The notes beneath the pieces were generated by a model. It did not search any database. It was given only the letters and a program-made list of their open reading frames with translations, and was not told where the DNA came from. The position numbers were made by a program, and so were the translations under genes. Shown piece by piece: positions 53,721 to 62,169 of a stretch of 64,000 nt of DNA; the stretch's first letter is position 1; each line of letters begins with the position of its first letter. Origin of the DNA: Roseiconus nitratireducens. GTDB lineage: Bacteria > Planctomycetota > Planctomycetia > Pirellulales > Pirellulaceae. The stretch is taken from assembly GCF_008629675.1 (NCBI RefSeq), contig NZ_VWOX01000021.1, forward strand, positions 44,623 to 108,622. The letters are read 5' to 3'.

Positions 53721-56495
53721 ATGCATTCCATTTCGCAAACAGCGTGTCGACTGTTGCTGCTTTCCTGCGCGGTCGTTTTCGTCGCTCCGTCGATGCGAGC
53801 GGAGAAACCCCACGAAGAGGCCCCGTCGGAAGCGGTCGCAGCCGGTCAACCGACCGGGGTTGCCGATCGGCAGCCCAGTCTGGCGGAGTTGAAACGAATC
53901 GGCAAAAAGCAATCGCGTTTTCGGAATTCCGTCGCCGCCGGTGCTTCGCTTAGCAGCAGCACTGCGGAATCGGAAACGCGTCACGCCGACTTGGCACAGT
54001 TCGAATCGACGATCGGGCCGCTTCTGGAACAGCACTGCATCGATTGTCACGGTCCCGATACGACCGAGGGCAATCTGCGAATCGACACGCTCGATCCTGA
54101 TTTGTCGCAAGGCGGGGATACGGATTGGTGGACCGAAGTGTTTGCCGTGGTGACCAACGGCGAGATGCCGCCACCTGACGCGGGGGAATTGGATGACGGC
54201 CAGCGACGGCAGCTTGTGGACTGGCTGTCGACAGAACTGCACACCGCCTCGATCGTGCGCCGAAGGTCCGGTGGTCATTCGGCGTTCCGTCGAATGACTC
54301 GGTACGAATATGGATACGCCTTGCAGGACTTGCTGGGATTGCCATGGGACTTCGCAAAAGACCTCCCCCCGGAGGCTCAATCGGAGGAAGGCTTCGAGAA
54401 CAGCTCGGATCTGTTGAGCCTTTCCGTCTCGCAATTCGAAACCTACCACCGCATCGCTCGAACGGCTCTGGATCGTGCGACGGTCCAGGGCGATCAACCA
54501 CCGACCTTGTACTGGGGAATCTCCATGGCGAAGGCCGCTCAGGGAGAGTGGTCCCAGCAAGACGAACAGATCGAATCGCTGAAGAAGGAACTGAAGGACG
54601 AACCGGATGAATTGGAGGCAAAGCTGGAGCAACTCCAACAGCAGTTTCGGCAGCCGCCAGGAGGGGCTTACTACAAGGATTTGTCCAATGGCAGGTTGGC
54701 GGAAGCTCGGTGGAATTACCACGGGGCCCGATACGCCTTTCCGCCACAGGATCAGCCCGCTGCATTCCCGGACGAGTTCGATTGCGTCGCGGTATTGCCC
54801 AGCGGGCGCGGTCCGCGGCTGATCTGTGAACTGGGGAATCAATTGCCGGACCAGGGCACGATGCGGGTGACGGTTCGAGCGTCGCGGGTGAACACGCAAG
54901 CCGATCGCTTTCCCAGTTTGCAATTGATGTTCGGATGGCAAGCCAGCAACGAGGGCCGGGCTTTGTTGCGTGTCAGCAGCGAAGATACGCCCGTCACTGC
55001 CACGCCGGAACGGCCGCAGATCATCCAATGGGACGTGCCGCTCGGTGAAATCTATCCCCGCAATTCGGTCAGGAAAACGTCCAAGATGGGCGCCATGCCC
55101 AGCCCCTCGGAATACATCCGATTGGTCAACAGTTCGGCGTCGCCGTCCCAGTTGCAAATCGATTACGTGCACGTCGCGGCACCGGTGTACGACCAATGGC
55201 CGCCGGAATCACATCGTCGGATCTTTGGGGAAGCGGATGAGGCGTCCGACGAGTTGACGCGTGCGAGGGAAGTCGTCGCCCATTTCATGAATCGGGCCTG
55301 GCGGCGACCGGTCAGCGATGCCGACATCGATCGCAAGCTGGATCTGTTCACGGAGATTCGTCCGCGATGCGATTCCTATGAGCAAGCGGTCGTCGAAGTC
55401 TTGGCGACCGTGCTTTCGTCGCCTCAGTTCTTGTGCGTCACGAACACGCCAGTCGCGGAGGCAAGCCATGACGACGAAACGGAACTGCTTGATTGTCACT
55501 CGCTGGCCAATCGTTTGTCGTTTTTTTTGTGGTGCAGCATTCCCGATCAAGAGCTGCTGAACCTGGCTGACGGCGGGCGGCTGGCCGACCGCGAGGTATT
55601 GGCGTCACAAGTCCAGCGAATGCTTGACGATCCACGCAGCGAACGTTTTGTCGAGCACTTCGTGTCGCAGTGGCTGAACCTGCAGTTGCTGGAGTTTCAA
55701 AACTTTAAACAGCACGTTCGTGGCTTCGATCCGTTGTTGAAAGAAGCCATGCAGCAGGAACCCGCGGCGCTGTTCAGCGAGATGCTTCGGGAAAACGCCA
55801 GTCTGCTGGATTTTATCCACGGTGACTATGCGATCGTCAACGAACGCTTGGCGGACCACTATGGATTGTCGGGTGTCCACGGAAACCATTTTCGCCGCGT
55901 TGCACTCGGTGACGGCTTCCGCCGCGGTGGCTTGCTGACGCAGGCCGGTTTGTTGGCGATGAATTCTGATTGGCCCGATTCTCATCCGCTCAAGCGAGCG
56001 ATCTGGTTGCTCGAATGTCTTTTGGCTGACCCGCCGCCGCCACCGCCGCCCGCCGTGCCGCAAATCGATTTGGCCGATCCGGAAATTGCAAAGATGACGC
56101 TGAAGGAGCGCATCGAAGATCACCGAAATCACGCCGCCTGCATGTCCTGTCATGTCAAGATCGATCCCTGGGGCATCGCCTTCGAAAACTTTGACGCGTT
56201 GGGCCGGTGGCGTGATGAGATCAACGGCCAGCCGATCGACGCGAGCAGTGAACTGTTCAATCACCAAACGCTTGACGGCATGGACGGTTTGAAACGGTTC
56301 CTGCTGCAGCATCGCCAGGACCAATTTGTCCGAGCGGTCGTGTCCAAGCTGGCCACGTTCGCTCTCGGTCGACCATTGGCCTTTGCCGACCGGGCCGAGG
56401 TGGATGCGATCACCGCTCGGGTCCGCCAGCAAGACGATGGTCTGAGAACGGTCATCGAAGTGATCGTCCAAAGCGACCTGTTCCGAACCAGGTAA
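53721..56495 (+). CDS. DUF1587/1595/1592/1588/1585 c-type cytochrome protein
   Basis: A 924-residue planctomycete cytochrome protein. Signal peptide residues 1-27. A PSCyt1-like haem site HCIDCHG lies at about 105-111. DUF1587 begins FRRMTRYEYGYALQDLLGL, DUF1595 and DUF1592 follow (FMNRAWRRPVSDADIDRKL, LSFFLWCSIPDQELLNLADG), and DUF1588 has a second CxxCH, ACMSCHVKIDPWGIAFENFD, before DUF1585 (FVRAVVSKLATFALGRPLAF). This order is the complete family set. It forms a unit with the DUF1552 gene 63 bases downstream. A redox or polymer-related role in the periplasm is inferred. Confidence 0.94.
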   Translation: MHSISQTACRLLLLSCAVVFVAPSMRAEKPHEEAPSEAVAAGQPTGVADRQPSLAELKRIGKKQSRFRNSVAAGASLSSSTAESETRHADLAQFESTIGPLLEQHCIDCHGPDTTEGNLRIDTLDPDLSQGGDTDWWTEVFAVVTNGEMPPPDAGELDDGQRRQLVDWLSTELHTASIVRRRSGGHSAFRRMTRYEYGYALQDLLGLPWDFAKDLPPEAQSEEGFENSSDLLSLSVSQFETYHRIARTALDRATVQGDQPPTLYWGISMAKAAQGEWSQQDEQIESLKKELKDEPDELEAKLEQLQQQFRQPPGGAYYKDLSNGRLAEARWNYHGARYAFPPQDQPAAFPDEFDCVAVLPSGRGPRLICELGNQLPDQGTMRVTVRASRVNTQADRFPSLQLMFGWQASNEGRALLRVSSEDTPVTATPERPQIIQWDVPLGEIYPRNSVRKTSKMGAMPSPSEYIRLVNSSASPSQLQIDYVHVAAPVYDQWPPESHRRIFGEADEASDELTRAREVVAHFMNRAWRRPVSDADIDRKLDLFTEIRPRCDSYEQAVVEVLATVLSSPQFLCVTNTPVAEASHDDETELLDCHSLANRLSFFLWCSIPDQELLNLADGGRLADREVLASQVQRMLDDPRSERFVEHFVSQWLNLQLLEFQNFKQHVRGFDPLLKEAMQQEPAALFSEMLRENASLLDFIHGDYAIVNERLADHYGLSGVHGNHFRRVALGDGFRRGGLLTQAGLLAMNSDWPDSHPLKRAIWLLECLLADPPPPPPPAVPQIDLADPEIAKMTLKERIEDHRNHAACMSCHVKIDPWGIAFENFDALGRWRDEINGQPIDASSELFNHQTLDGMDGLKRFLLQHRQDQFVRAVVSKLATFALGRPLAFADRAEVDAITARVRQQDDGLRTVIEVIVQSDLFRTR

Positions 56496-56558
56496 CGGTC
56501 GCCTCCTCTCCCGTCATCCCCATCTGCCAGCATTCATCATTCACTGAGGAAGCAACCC

Positions 56559-57962
56559 ATGGGATACAAGCTAGAAACGATCGACCGACGCTGCTTCTTG
56601 CGTGGCAGCGGGGTGGCATTGGCGTTGCCGGTGTTTGGATCGTTGGCCGGCGAGGTTGCGCACGGTGCCCCGTCGAAACCGAATCCGAAGCGTCTGGCCT
56701 GTTTTTACTTTCCCGATGGTGTGCCGATGCCGTTGCCGGAAGATCCGGCTCACCAGGATTGGTCTTGGTTTCCACACGGCGGTGGCGAACAGTTCACGTT
56801 CACCAAGTGCATGGAACCACTTGAATCGATCAAAAGTGAGTTGACGGTTCTGTCAGGGTTCTCGCATCCAAAGTCGCGAAACGTTCATGGCCACAACAAT
56901 GCCGACCAGTTTTTGACCGCCGGAGCCACCGGCGGCGGCGACAAAGAATACGAAAACACGATCTCTCTGGATCAAGAATACGCGAGGCATGTCGGGGATC
57001 AGACACGTTTTGCGTCGCTGGTGATGTCGACCGACGGGGGAACCGGGACGGCTCGCGGAACCCACACGATTTCGTTCGATCGTCACGGGCGACCGATTCC
57101 CGCGGAACATCGGCCCAAGCGGATCTTTGACCAGCTGTTCGTCAAGAGCGACAACGATTCCGCCCGCCGGCTGGAGCTCAGTCGCAGCGCGCTGGACGAA
57201 ATGCTGGAGGATGCCCGTCGGTTGCGACGTTCATTGTCGACAGCCGACCGACGCGTGCTGGACGAGTACCTGGACTCGGTCCGGCAAGCTGAGGTCAAAG
57301 TGGAAAAGGCAAAGCGTTGGTTGGGTGCGCCGTTGCCCAGTGTCGATCGCGATCAGTTGAATTTGGAACTGACCACCGACGAACCTCGCGAGTACCTGCA
57401 AACGATGTTCGAGCTGATCTACCTTGCTTTCAAGACCGATTCGACACGCGTTGCGACCTACCAGATCGGACGCGAGAACGGGGTCGGTCGCAGCGACCAC
57501 CTGGCCCGCGCCGTCGGGTTCAATCTGGCCCATCAGTTGTCGCACGAAACCAAAAATCCTGACGGCTGGAAGAACTTTGGCACCTACTGTCGGTTTTTGA
57601 ACGAGGAGTACGGGCGTTTCATCGGGAAACTGAAAGCGACGCCCGAGCCCGGCGGAACCGGCAGTCTGTTGGACAACACGCTGCTGCTGTTCGGATCAGC
57701 ATCCAGTGCGTTTCATCTGTCACGCAACTATCCGTTGATCCTGGCGGGCGGAAAGAACCTGGGATTCCGTCACGGACGGTACGTCAATCACGCCGGAACC
57801 AACTTTCAAGGTGGGCCTTGGTTGGGTGACCGTGAGCCCTGGCAGGACGAAGCGAAAGGCGATGACTTGCCGCTGTCGAATCTGTACTTGACCATGCTGC
57901 AGCGTCTGGGCGTCCCAGCCGATTCCTTCGCTGACAGCACCGGAGTCGTCGAAGACGTTTGA
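56559..57962 (+). CDS. DUF1552 family exported protein
   Basis: A 467-residue DUF1552 protein. The ATG follows TGAGGAAGC, a good ribosome binding site. A twin-arginine-like start (DRRCFLRGSGVALALPVFG) is followed by FYFPDGVPMPLPEDPAH, SGFSHPKSRNVHGHNNADQF and the C-terminal LLFGSASSAFHLSRNYPLIL. DUF1552 is the standard partner of the DUF1592-type cytochrome upstream, just as DUF1501 partners PSD1. The biochemical role is unknown. Confidence 0.94.
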   Translation: MGYKLETIDRRCFLRGSGVALALPVFGSLAGEVAHGAPSKPNPKRLACFYFPDGVPMPLPEDPAHQDWSWFPHGGGEQFTFTKCMEPLESIKSELTVLSGFSHPKSRNVHGHNNADQFLTAGATGGGDKEYENTISLDQEYARHVGDQTRFASLVMSTDGGTGTARGTHTISFDRHGRPIPAEHRPKRIFDQLFVKSDNDSARRLELSRSALDEMLEDARRLRRSLSTADRRVLDEYLDSVRQAEVKVEKAKRWLGAPLPSVDRDQLNLELTTDEPREYLQTMFELIYLAFKTDSTRVATYQIGRENGVGRSDHLARAVGFNLAHQLSHETKNPDGWKNFGTYCRFLNEEYGRFIGKLKATPEPGGTGSLLDNTLLLFGSASSAFHLSRNYPLILAGGKNLGFRHGRYVNHAGTNFQGGPWLGDREPWQDEAKGDDLPLSNLYLTMLQRLGVPADSFADSTGVVEDV

Positions 57963-58278
57963 GCTGGATGACGTGCCGGTAGTGCTGCGTCTATTGCGTC
58001 ACGTTGACATTCGCTTTCCCTTCGGCATGAGTATCTGCACAACTGAAATCACTCGCGTGCATCCTTCATCCTCCCGCGAGGAGTTCCAAGGTTCCCGCCT
58101 AGGAACCCGCTGTACTCGCAGGCTCCGCCTGCCATCCCAGTGCCTGCTACGACACCCCAGAGCAATCTTGCTCTGGTTCCGAGGCTCCCGCATTGGAACC
58201 CACTGCAATCGCAGGCTCCGCCTGCCACATCAACGACCGAGCAGGCTTCCAGAGAGGACGCCGCCTCGATTCGGGAGG
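57963..58278. repeat. Intergenic array of family B hairpins
   Basis: This gap between the DUF1552 gene and the converging SDR gene is filled by family B repeats. The hairpins are: 58083-58106 (arms GTTCCAAGGT and GCCTAGGAAC), 58118-58132 (GCAGGC/GCCTGC), 58157-58176 (CCAGAGCA/TGCTCTGG, perfect), 58175-58200 (GGTTCCGAGGC and GCATTGGAACC) and 58211-58225 (GCAGGC/GCCTGC). No gene is supported. As a convergent junction it may also end transcripts from both sides, although T-tracts are missing. Confidence 0.8.
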
Positions 58279-59085
58279 TCACCAATGCATGACGAAGCCG
58301 CCGTCGACGTTCACGGTCTGCCCCGTGACTTCTTTGGCACGCTCCGACGAAAGGAAGACAATCATCGCGGCGACGTCTTCGCTGGTTTGCCAGCGGCCAA
58401 GGGGGACCACGCTTTTGATCTTTTGTTCGGACCAATCTTCGTAGCTCAGCCGTTCCGACGGGGCGGTTCGCTCGTTCCATGCTTGCCAAACCGATCGATT
58501 CAGGGGCGTTTTGACCATGCCCGGGCACACCGTGTTGACTCGGATGTTGTGAGGGGCCAAATCCTTGGCCATGCACTGGGCAAAATTGATATTGGCGGCC
58601 TTGCTGGCGCTGTAGGGAGGGTCCGTCTGCGAGCCAATTTGGCCGGCAATCGACGCCAGAAAGACGAACGTTCCCGCGTCGTTGCGGATCATCGGTGGTG
58701 TCAGCGCGTGAGCAACGTTGACCATACCCATGATGTTGATTTCCAGCGTATGCCGCCAATCGGCGGGGCGTAAATTGGTGAACGGATATCCGAACGTTCC
58801 CGACCCCGTGGCAGCACAGTGGACGACGTGTTGGATGCTTTGACCCTGCCGCTCCATTTCCGAAACTGCCTGTTCGGTCTGGTCGCTGTCGGAAACATCG
58901 ACGTGATTTGCCGTGACTTCAATTCCCTCTGCCCGAAGTTCATTGGCGGTTGCCTCTAAAGATGGAGCGATGTCCCACAGCGTGAGAGAGCACCCTTCCT
59001 GGGCGAACAGCTTTGCGGTCGCCAATCCAATGCCACTTGCCGCACCCGTGATCAGCGCCTGGTGTTGATTCAGTCCAAGATCCAT
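58279..59085 (-). CDS. SDR family oxidoreductase
   Basis: A 268-residue short-chain dehydrogenase/reductase. The cofactor motif TGAASGIG is at residues 14-21, an acidic residue after beta-2 (LWDIA) favours NAD, and the catalytic YxxxK is YSASKAANINF with an upstream Ser in FVFLASIAGQIG. The C terminus DGGFVMHW is typical. Length matches the classical SDR type. Substrate is not evident; neighbours do not inform it. Confidence 0.94.
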   Translation of the reverse strand: MDLGLNQHQALITGAASGIGLATAKLFAQEGCSLTLWDIAPSLEATANELRAEGIEVTANHVDVSDSDQTEQAVSEMERQGQSIQHVVHCAATGSGTFGYPFTNLRPADWRHTLEINIMGMVNVAHALTPPMIRNDAGTFVFLASIAGQIGSQTDPPYSASKAANINFAQCMAKDLAPHNIRVNTVCPGMVKTPLNRSVWQAWNERTAPSERLSYEDWSEQKIKSVVPLGRWQTSEDVAAMIVFLSSERAKEVTGQTVNVDGGFVMHW

Positions 59086-59392
59086 GTCCCGTTCCGTTCG
59101 CTACTGGGCAGCAAAGCCGCCTTTGAGAGATGCCGCCGACTGTCCCGCTGGACAGGGTTTTCGGGGCGGAGTTTATCTGGGCAGCACTTAGCTGGGCAGC
59201 GCTGCTTTGCGTGAGTCGCGTGTCGCTAGCGATTTTTAGCATCGACCGGCGGCTATCCCTTGCCGATCATCGCACGGCAAATCCCGGTGTTCTTGATTGA
59301 TAGCACACACGATCGCCAGAGTGTGGGATAGGCGACCTGGCACCGTCTGGCGACGGCAGTTAAATCGACGGTGTGATTTGTGTTTGTGAAGC
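59086..59392. repeat. Intergenic region with family A copy 5 and a palindrome
   Basis: Between the SDR gene and the arabinofuranosidase gene. Family A copy 5 spans about 59180-59292 (TTAGCTGGGCAGCG, CTTTGCGTGAGTCGCG, GACCGGCGGCTATCCCTTGC, ATCGCACGGCAAATCCCGG) and is the most eroded copy: the stem is partly disrupted. The string ACCGTCTGGCGACGG at about 59343-59357 is a degenerate copy of the palindrome at 5178. No gene is supported here. Confidence 0.7.
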
Positions 59393-61876
59393 TCATTCGA
59401 TTCGGATGGTGGTGAACGAATACGGAGGCACGTCGAATCTGGCCGGTTTGCTGGGAAGCTGGTGTTCGATGATCGTTTCTTGCGGCGTGACTTGATTCGT
59501 TTGTTCGGCCGTGTTGTGGGCCTCAAATGAGGCACTCAGCGAAACAACATTCGCGGTGGAGTCCTTGACCGTCATGCCGTCGACTTGGATTGCGATGGGT
59601 TGGCTGCGGCCCAGCCGGTTGACGATTCGGACGATCACCGAATTACCATTCTTCGATCCGGTCGCCACCACGTCCATCGTCTCCGGGACTTCGCCTTTCC
59701 CTGTTCCGCTGACGTCCGTTTTCAAGACCCATGGTTGGTAAGCTCGGGCGATCATTTGCGTCACATATCCAGGCGGTTGCAACCAGACTTTGGAACCATT
59801 GAGAAACAACAGACCTTGATCCCATCCGTTGTCATTCTGGCCATCTGGTTGCAAGCAGTTCGCGGACAGCGCCATCGGAACTCGGCCGTCACGCATGATC
59901 CGTCCGATCATTTCCGCGTTCGCGAGTGCCCGACGTTGGCGGTGATTGTTCGCATTGAACTCAAAGACAACAACGCGATGTTTTGCCCCATCCGCCAGTT
60001 GTTCCAGCGCATCCACGTAGGTAAAGAACGCATTCATCGAGGGCGTCGGGTCGGGGCCGCCGGTCCAGACATGGGTATCAAACCAAACTTCGGTGTCAAG
60101 TTCCTTGGCCAATGCCAGGATTCTTTGATGTGTGGCAAGCGAAGTGATACCCGCCGGGGACCCGGAGAAATCAAACGGATCCGTGATAGGAGCGTCGAAC
60201 TGGAAGTCGCCGACAATCAGAATCAGATTGGGATCGCGATTCCAAAGTGTTCTGGCGATGGGTTCAAAACGATCCCAATAAGCTTCGTTGACGGATTCCT
60301 CATTTCCCAGCTGGATGTGTCGCAGCCGGTAAGGATTTGCTCGCCCATCGGAGATTCGTTTGGCGCCCCAACGCGTATCCGCTCCTCCGCCCGCGTACTC
60401 CAGAAAATCAGCCATGTCCGCGGGTGTTTCATCGATGCTGAAGCAGGGGATGCCCAAAAAACCTGCTGCGTCACAGAGATCCAGGAAATCCAGAATGCCC
60501 CAACCGTTGGTCGACTCGTCGTACCAATGGCCATCATACGGTTCGCGTCGGTCGCGCGGACCGATCATGTTCTTCCAGCGATAATCCGGTGGATTGTCGA
60601 CCATCGACCCGCCATAGCGAAGCGCCGTGACGCCCTGATCCAGCAATCCTTCGACAATGTCACGTCGCACCGGCAGATCCTTGAATCGTCCCCACGGTCC
60701 CGGTTGCAAAAATGCGTGACCGAGGTCCAGTTGTCCGGGCTGTTCAAGGCGAATCACTACTCGTCCGTCCAAGACTTCGTCGCTGGGTGTTAGTGCCAAT
60801 TCGTAGCGTTCCCAGCCCTCGGGTGCGTCGACCGACAGTCGTTGCGTGGCGAGCCGGCGGGTGCCGTCAGAGTTTTCCAGAGACACCGAGACGGCGGTTG
60901 ACGATTCGGAGCGAAGCCACACGTATCCCTGGTAGGGCTTTGCTTGCCGGAAAGTCATTCCCCAGCGATTCAAGCCTCGATTGGCAACTCCGATGGCGCC
61001 GCTTCCGTTCTCAAGAACGATCCGTTGACATTGCGAACCGACGAACGGCCGATCATGGACCAGCTCGTATCGCCCCACGGCGTCACCGTCGATGACTGCG
61101 TCCCACATGCCGCTGACCTCAGCGGCCGAATCGTTTTTGGTGAAGCCGGCCGACGCCTCCACTCCGCTTTTGATCAGTTCCAAGTTGCGGTACCGCGCGG
61201 GGCGTTGCCATTGACGCAGGCCGATCGTTCCGGGAGGCAGTGGCCTCTCGTCGCGGATCTCTACCAGACGCTTGTCATTCACATCAACGGAAAAGTGATC
61301 GCCCTCGATCACGACACGCAAACCAATCCACTCATCGGCTGGGACCGGGCAGGGGACGTAGGCCAGACGGCGAAAATCGTGATCGTGGCGGCCAACGATC
61401 AATCGGTTTGCCTGGCAATCCAATGAGACCTCGTAGCCCCGGAAATTATCGGCGCCCCGTTTCGCATCGCCGACTGCAAGGATCAGCCCACCATTCCCAG
61501 CGTCGTTGCCAGGGAGTTGCACGTCGACGCTGACCACGCCCCGGAGGGTCGCGGGACCTGTACGGACCAGCTTTGGGCCATCGCCGCCCCCGCCAGTCAA
61601 AACGCCTTCGGCAAAATTCCATTGCCCGCCGACAACCTGGTAACCTGCGACGGGGCTCTCTTTACTTGGCTCCTGAAAGCTTTCGCCGAAGATCATTTGG
61701 CTGTAGAGCGAACCGTAAATCTCGTGGTTCACATCTTCGATGCAGGCCCCGGTCAGGTACGGCGACACTTCGTGCTGTCGGCGCGATGCATCGACAGTGA
61801 TTGAAACCCTTTGGCCAGGTGCGGCAGAACACGGTGCCAAGAAGAGGAGGGCACAGGCAGTTCGAACGAAGTTCAT
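59393..61876 (-). CDS. GH51-type alpha-L-arabinofuranosidase with inserted jelly-roll domain
   Basis: An 827-residue secreted glycosidase. Signal peptide ends near SAAPG. The N-terminal family motif is YLTGACIEDVNHEIYGSLYS. Residues about 80-235 look like an inserted jelly roll of the 3-keto-disaccharide hydrolase/DUF1080 type (WNFAEGVLTGGGGDGPKLV, GLRVVIEGDHFSVDVNDKRL). A carbohydrate-binding-like region follows to about 410, then the TIM barrel with acid/base Glu in HIQLGNEESVNEAYW and likely nucleophile Glu in VVFEFNANNHR. A C-terminal beta-sandwich ends the protein. It probably cuts arabinofuranosyl side chains; specificity is inferred. Confidence 0.88.
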   Translation of the reverse strand: MNFVRTACALLFLAPCSAAPGQRVSITVDASRRQHEVSPYLTGACIEDVNHEIYGSLYSQMIFGESFQEPSKESPVAGYQVVGGQWNFAEGVLTGGGGDGPKLVRTGPATLRGVVSVDVQLPGNDAGNGGLILAVGDAKRGADNFRGYEVSLDCQANRLIVGRHDHDFRRLAYVPCPVPADEWIGLRVVIEGDHFSVDVNDKRLVEIRDERPLPPGTIGLRQWQRPARYRNLELIKSGVEASAGFTKNDSAAEVSGMWDAVIDGDAVGRYELVHDRPFVGSQCQRIVLENGSGAIGVANRGLNRWGMTFRQAKPYQGYVWLRSESSTAVSVSLENSDGTRRLATQRLSVDAPEGWERYELALTPSDEVLDGRVVIRLEQPGQLDLGHAFLQPGPWGRFKDLPVRRDIVEGLLDQGVTALRYGGSMVDNPPDYRWKNMIGPRDRREPYDGHWYDESTNGWGILDFLDLCDAAGFLGIPCFSIDETPADMADFLEYAGGGADTRWGAKRISDGRANPYRLRHIQLGNEESVNEAYWDRFEPIARTLWNRDPNLILIVGDFQFDAPITDPFDFSGSPAGITSLATHQRILALAKELDTEVWFDTHVWTGGPDPTPSMNAFFTYVDALEQLADGAKHRVVVFEFNANNHRQRRALANAEMIGRIMRDGRVPMALSANCLQPDGQNDNGWDQGLLFLNGSKVWLQPPGYVTQMIARAYQPWVLKTDVSGTGKGEVPETMDVVATGSKNGNSVIVRIVNRLGRSQPIAIQVDGMTVKDSTANVVSLSASFEAHNTAEQTNQVTPQETIIEHQLPSKPARFDVPPYSFTTIRIE

Positions 61877-62169
61877 ACGGGAAGCTTTCCGGCATGCTTG
61901 GAAATGACTGATGGTCGGCTTTCCGATTGTGTCGCGTACCGGCTTCGATTGCCATGAGATACGTCTGGTCTGGCACGAGAAATATTGTCTTCCCCCGGTG
62001 GCGGCAGTTCTTCACGAAGGTGGTGGCGCTCGCGACCACGCGGCCAAACGAGGGTTTTTCGCGTAGTCGCCGCGGGTGCGACCTAGATTGTTTGAGGATT
62101 TGATGGTGATGAATGGCCAGGATCAGCGTGGCAAACGCCTCCGATCGCTCGACTACCTAAGCGTCTGAA

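Noticed and set aside
53574..55196. A 540-residue minus-strand frame over the DUF1592 gene
   Set aside because: No family motifs, no signal; the plus-strand gene is unambiguous.
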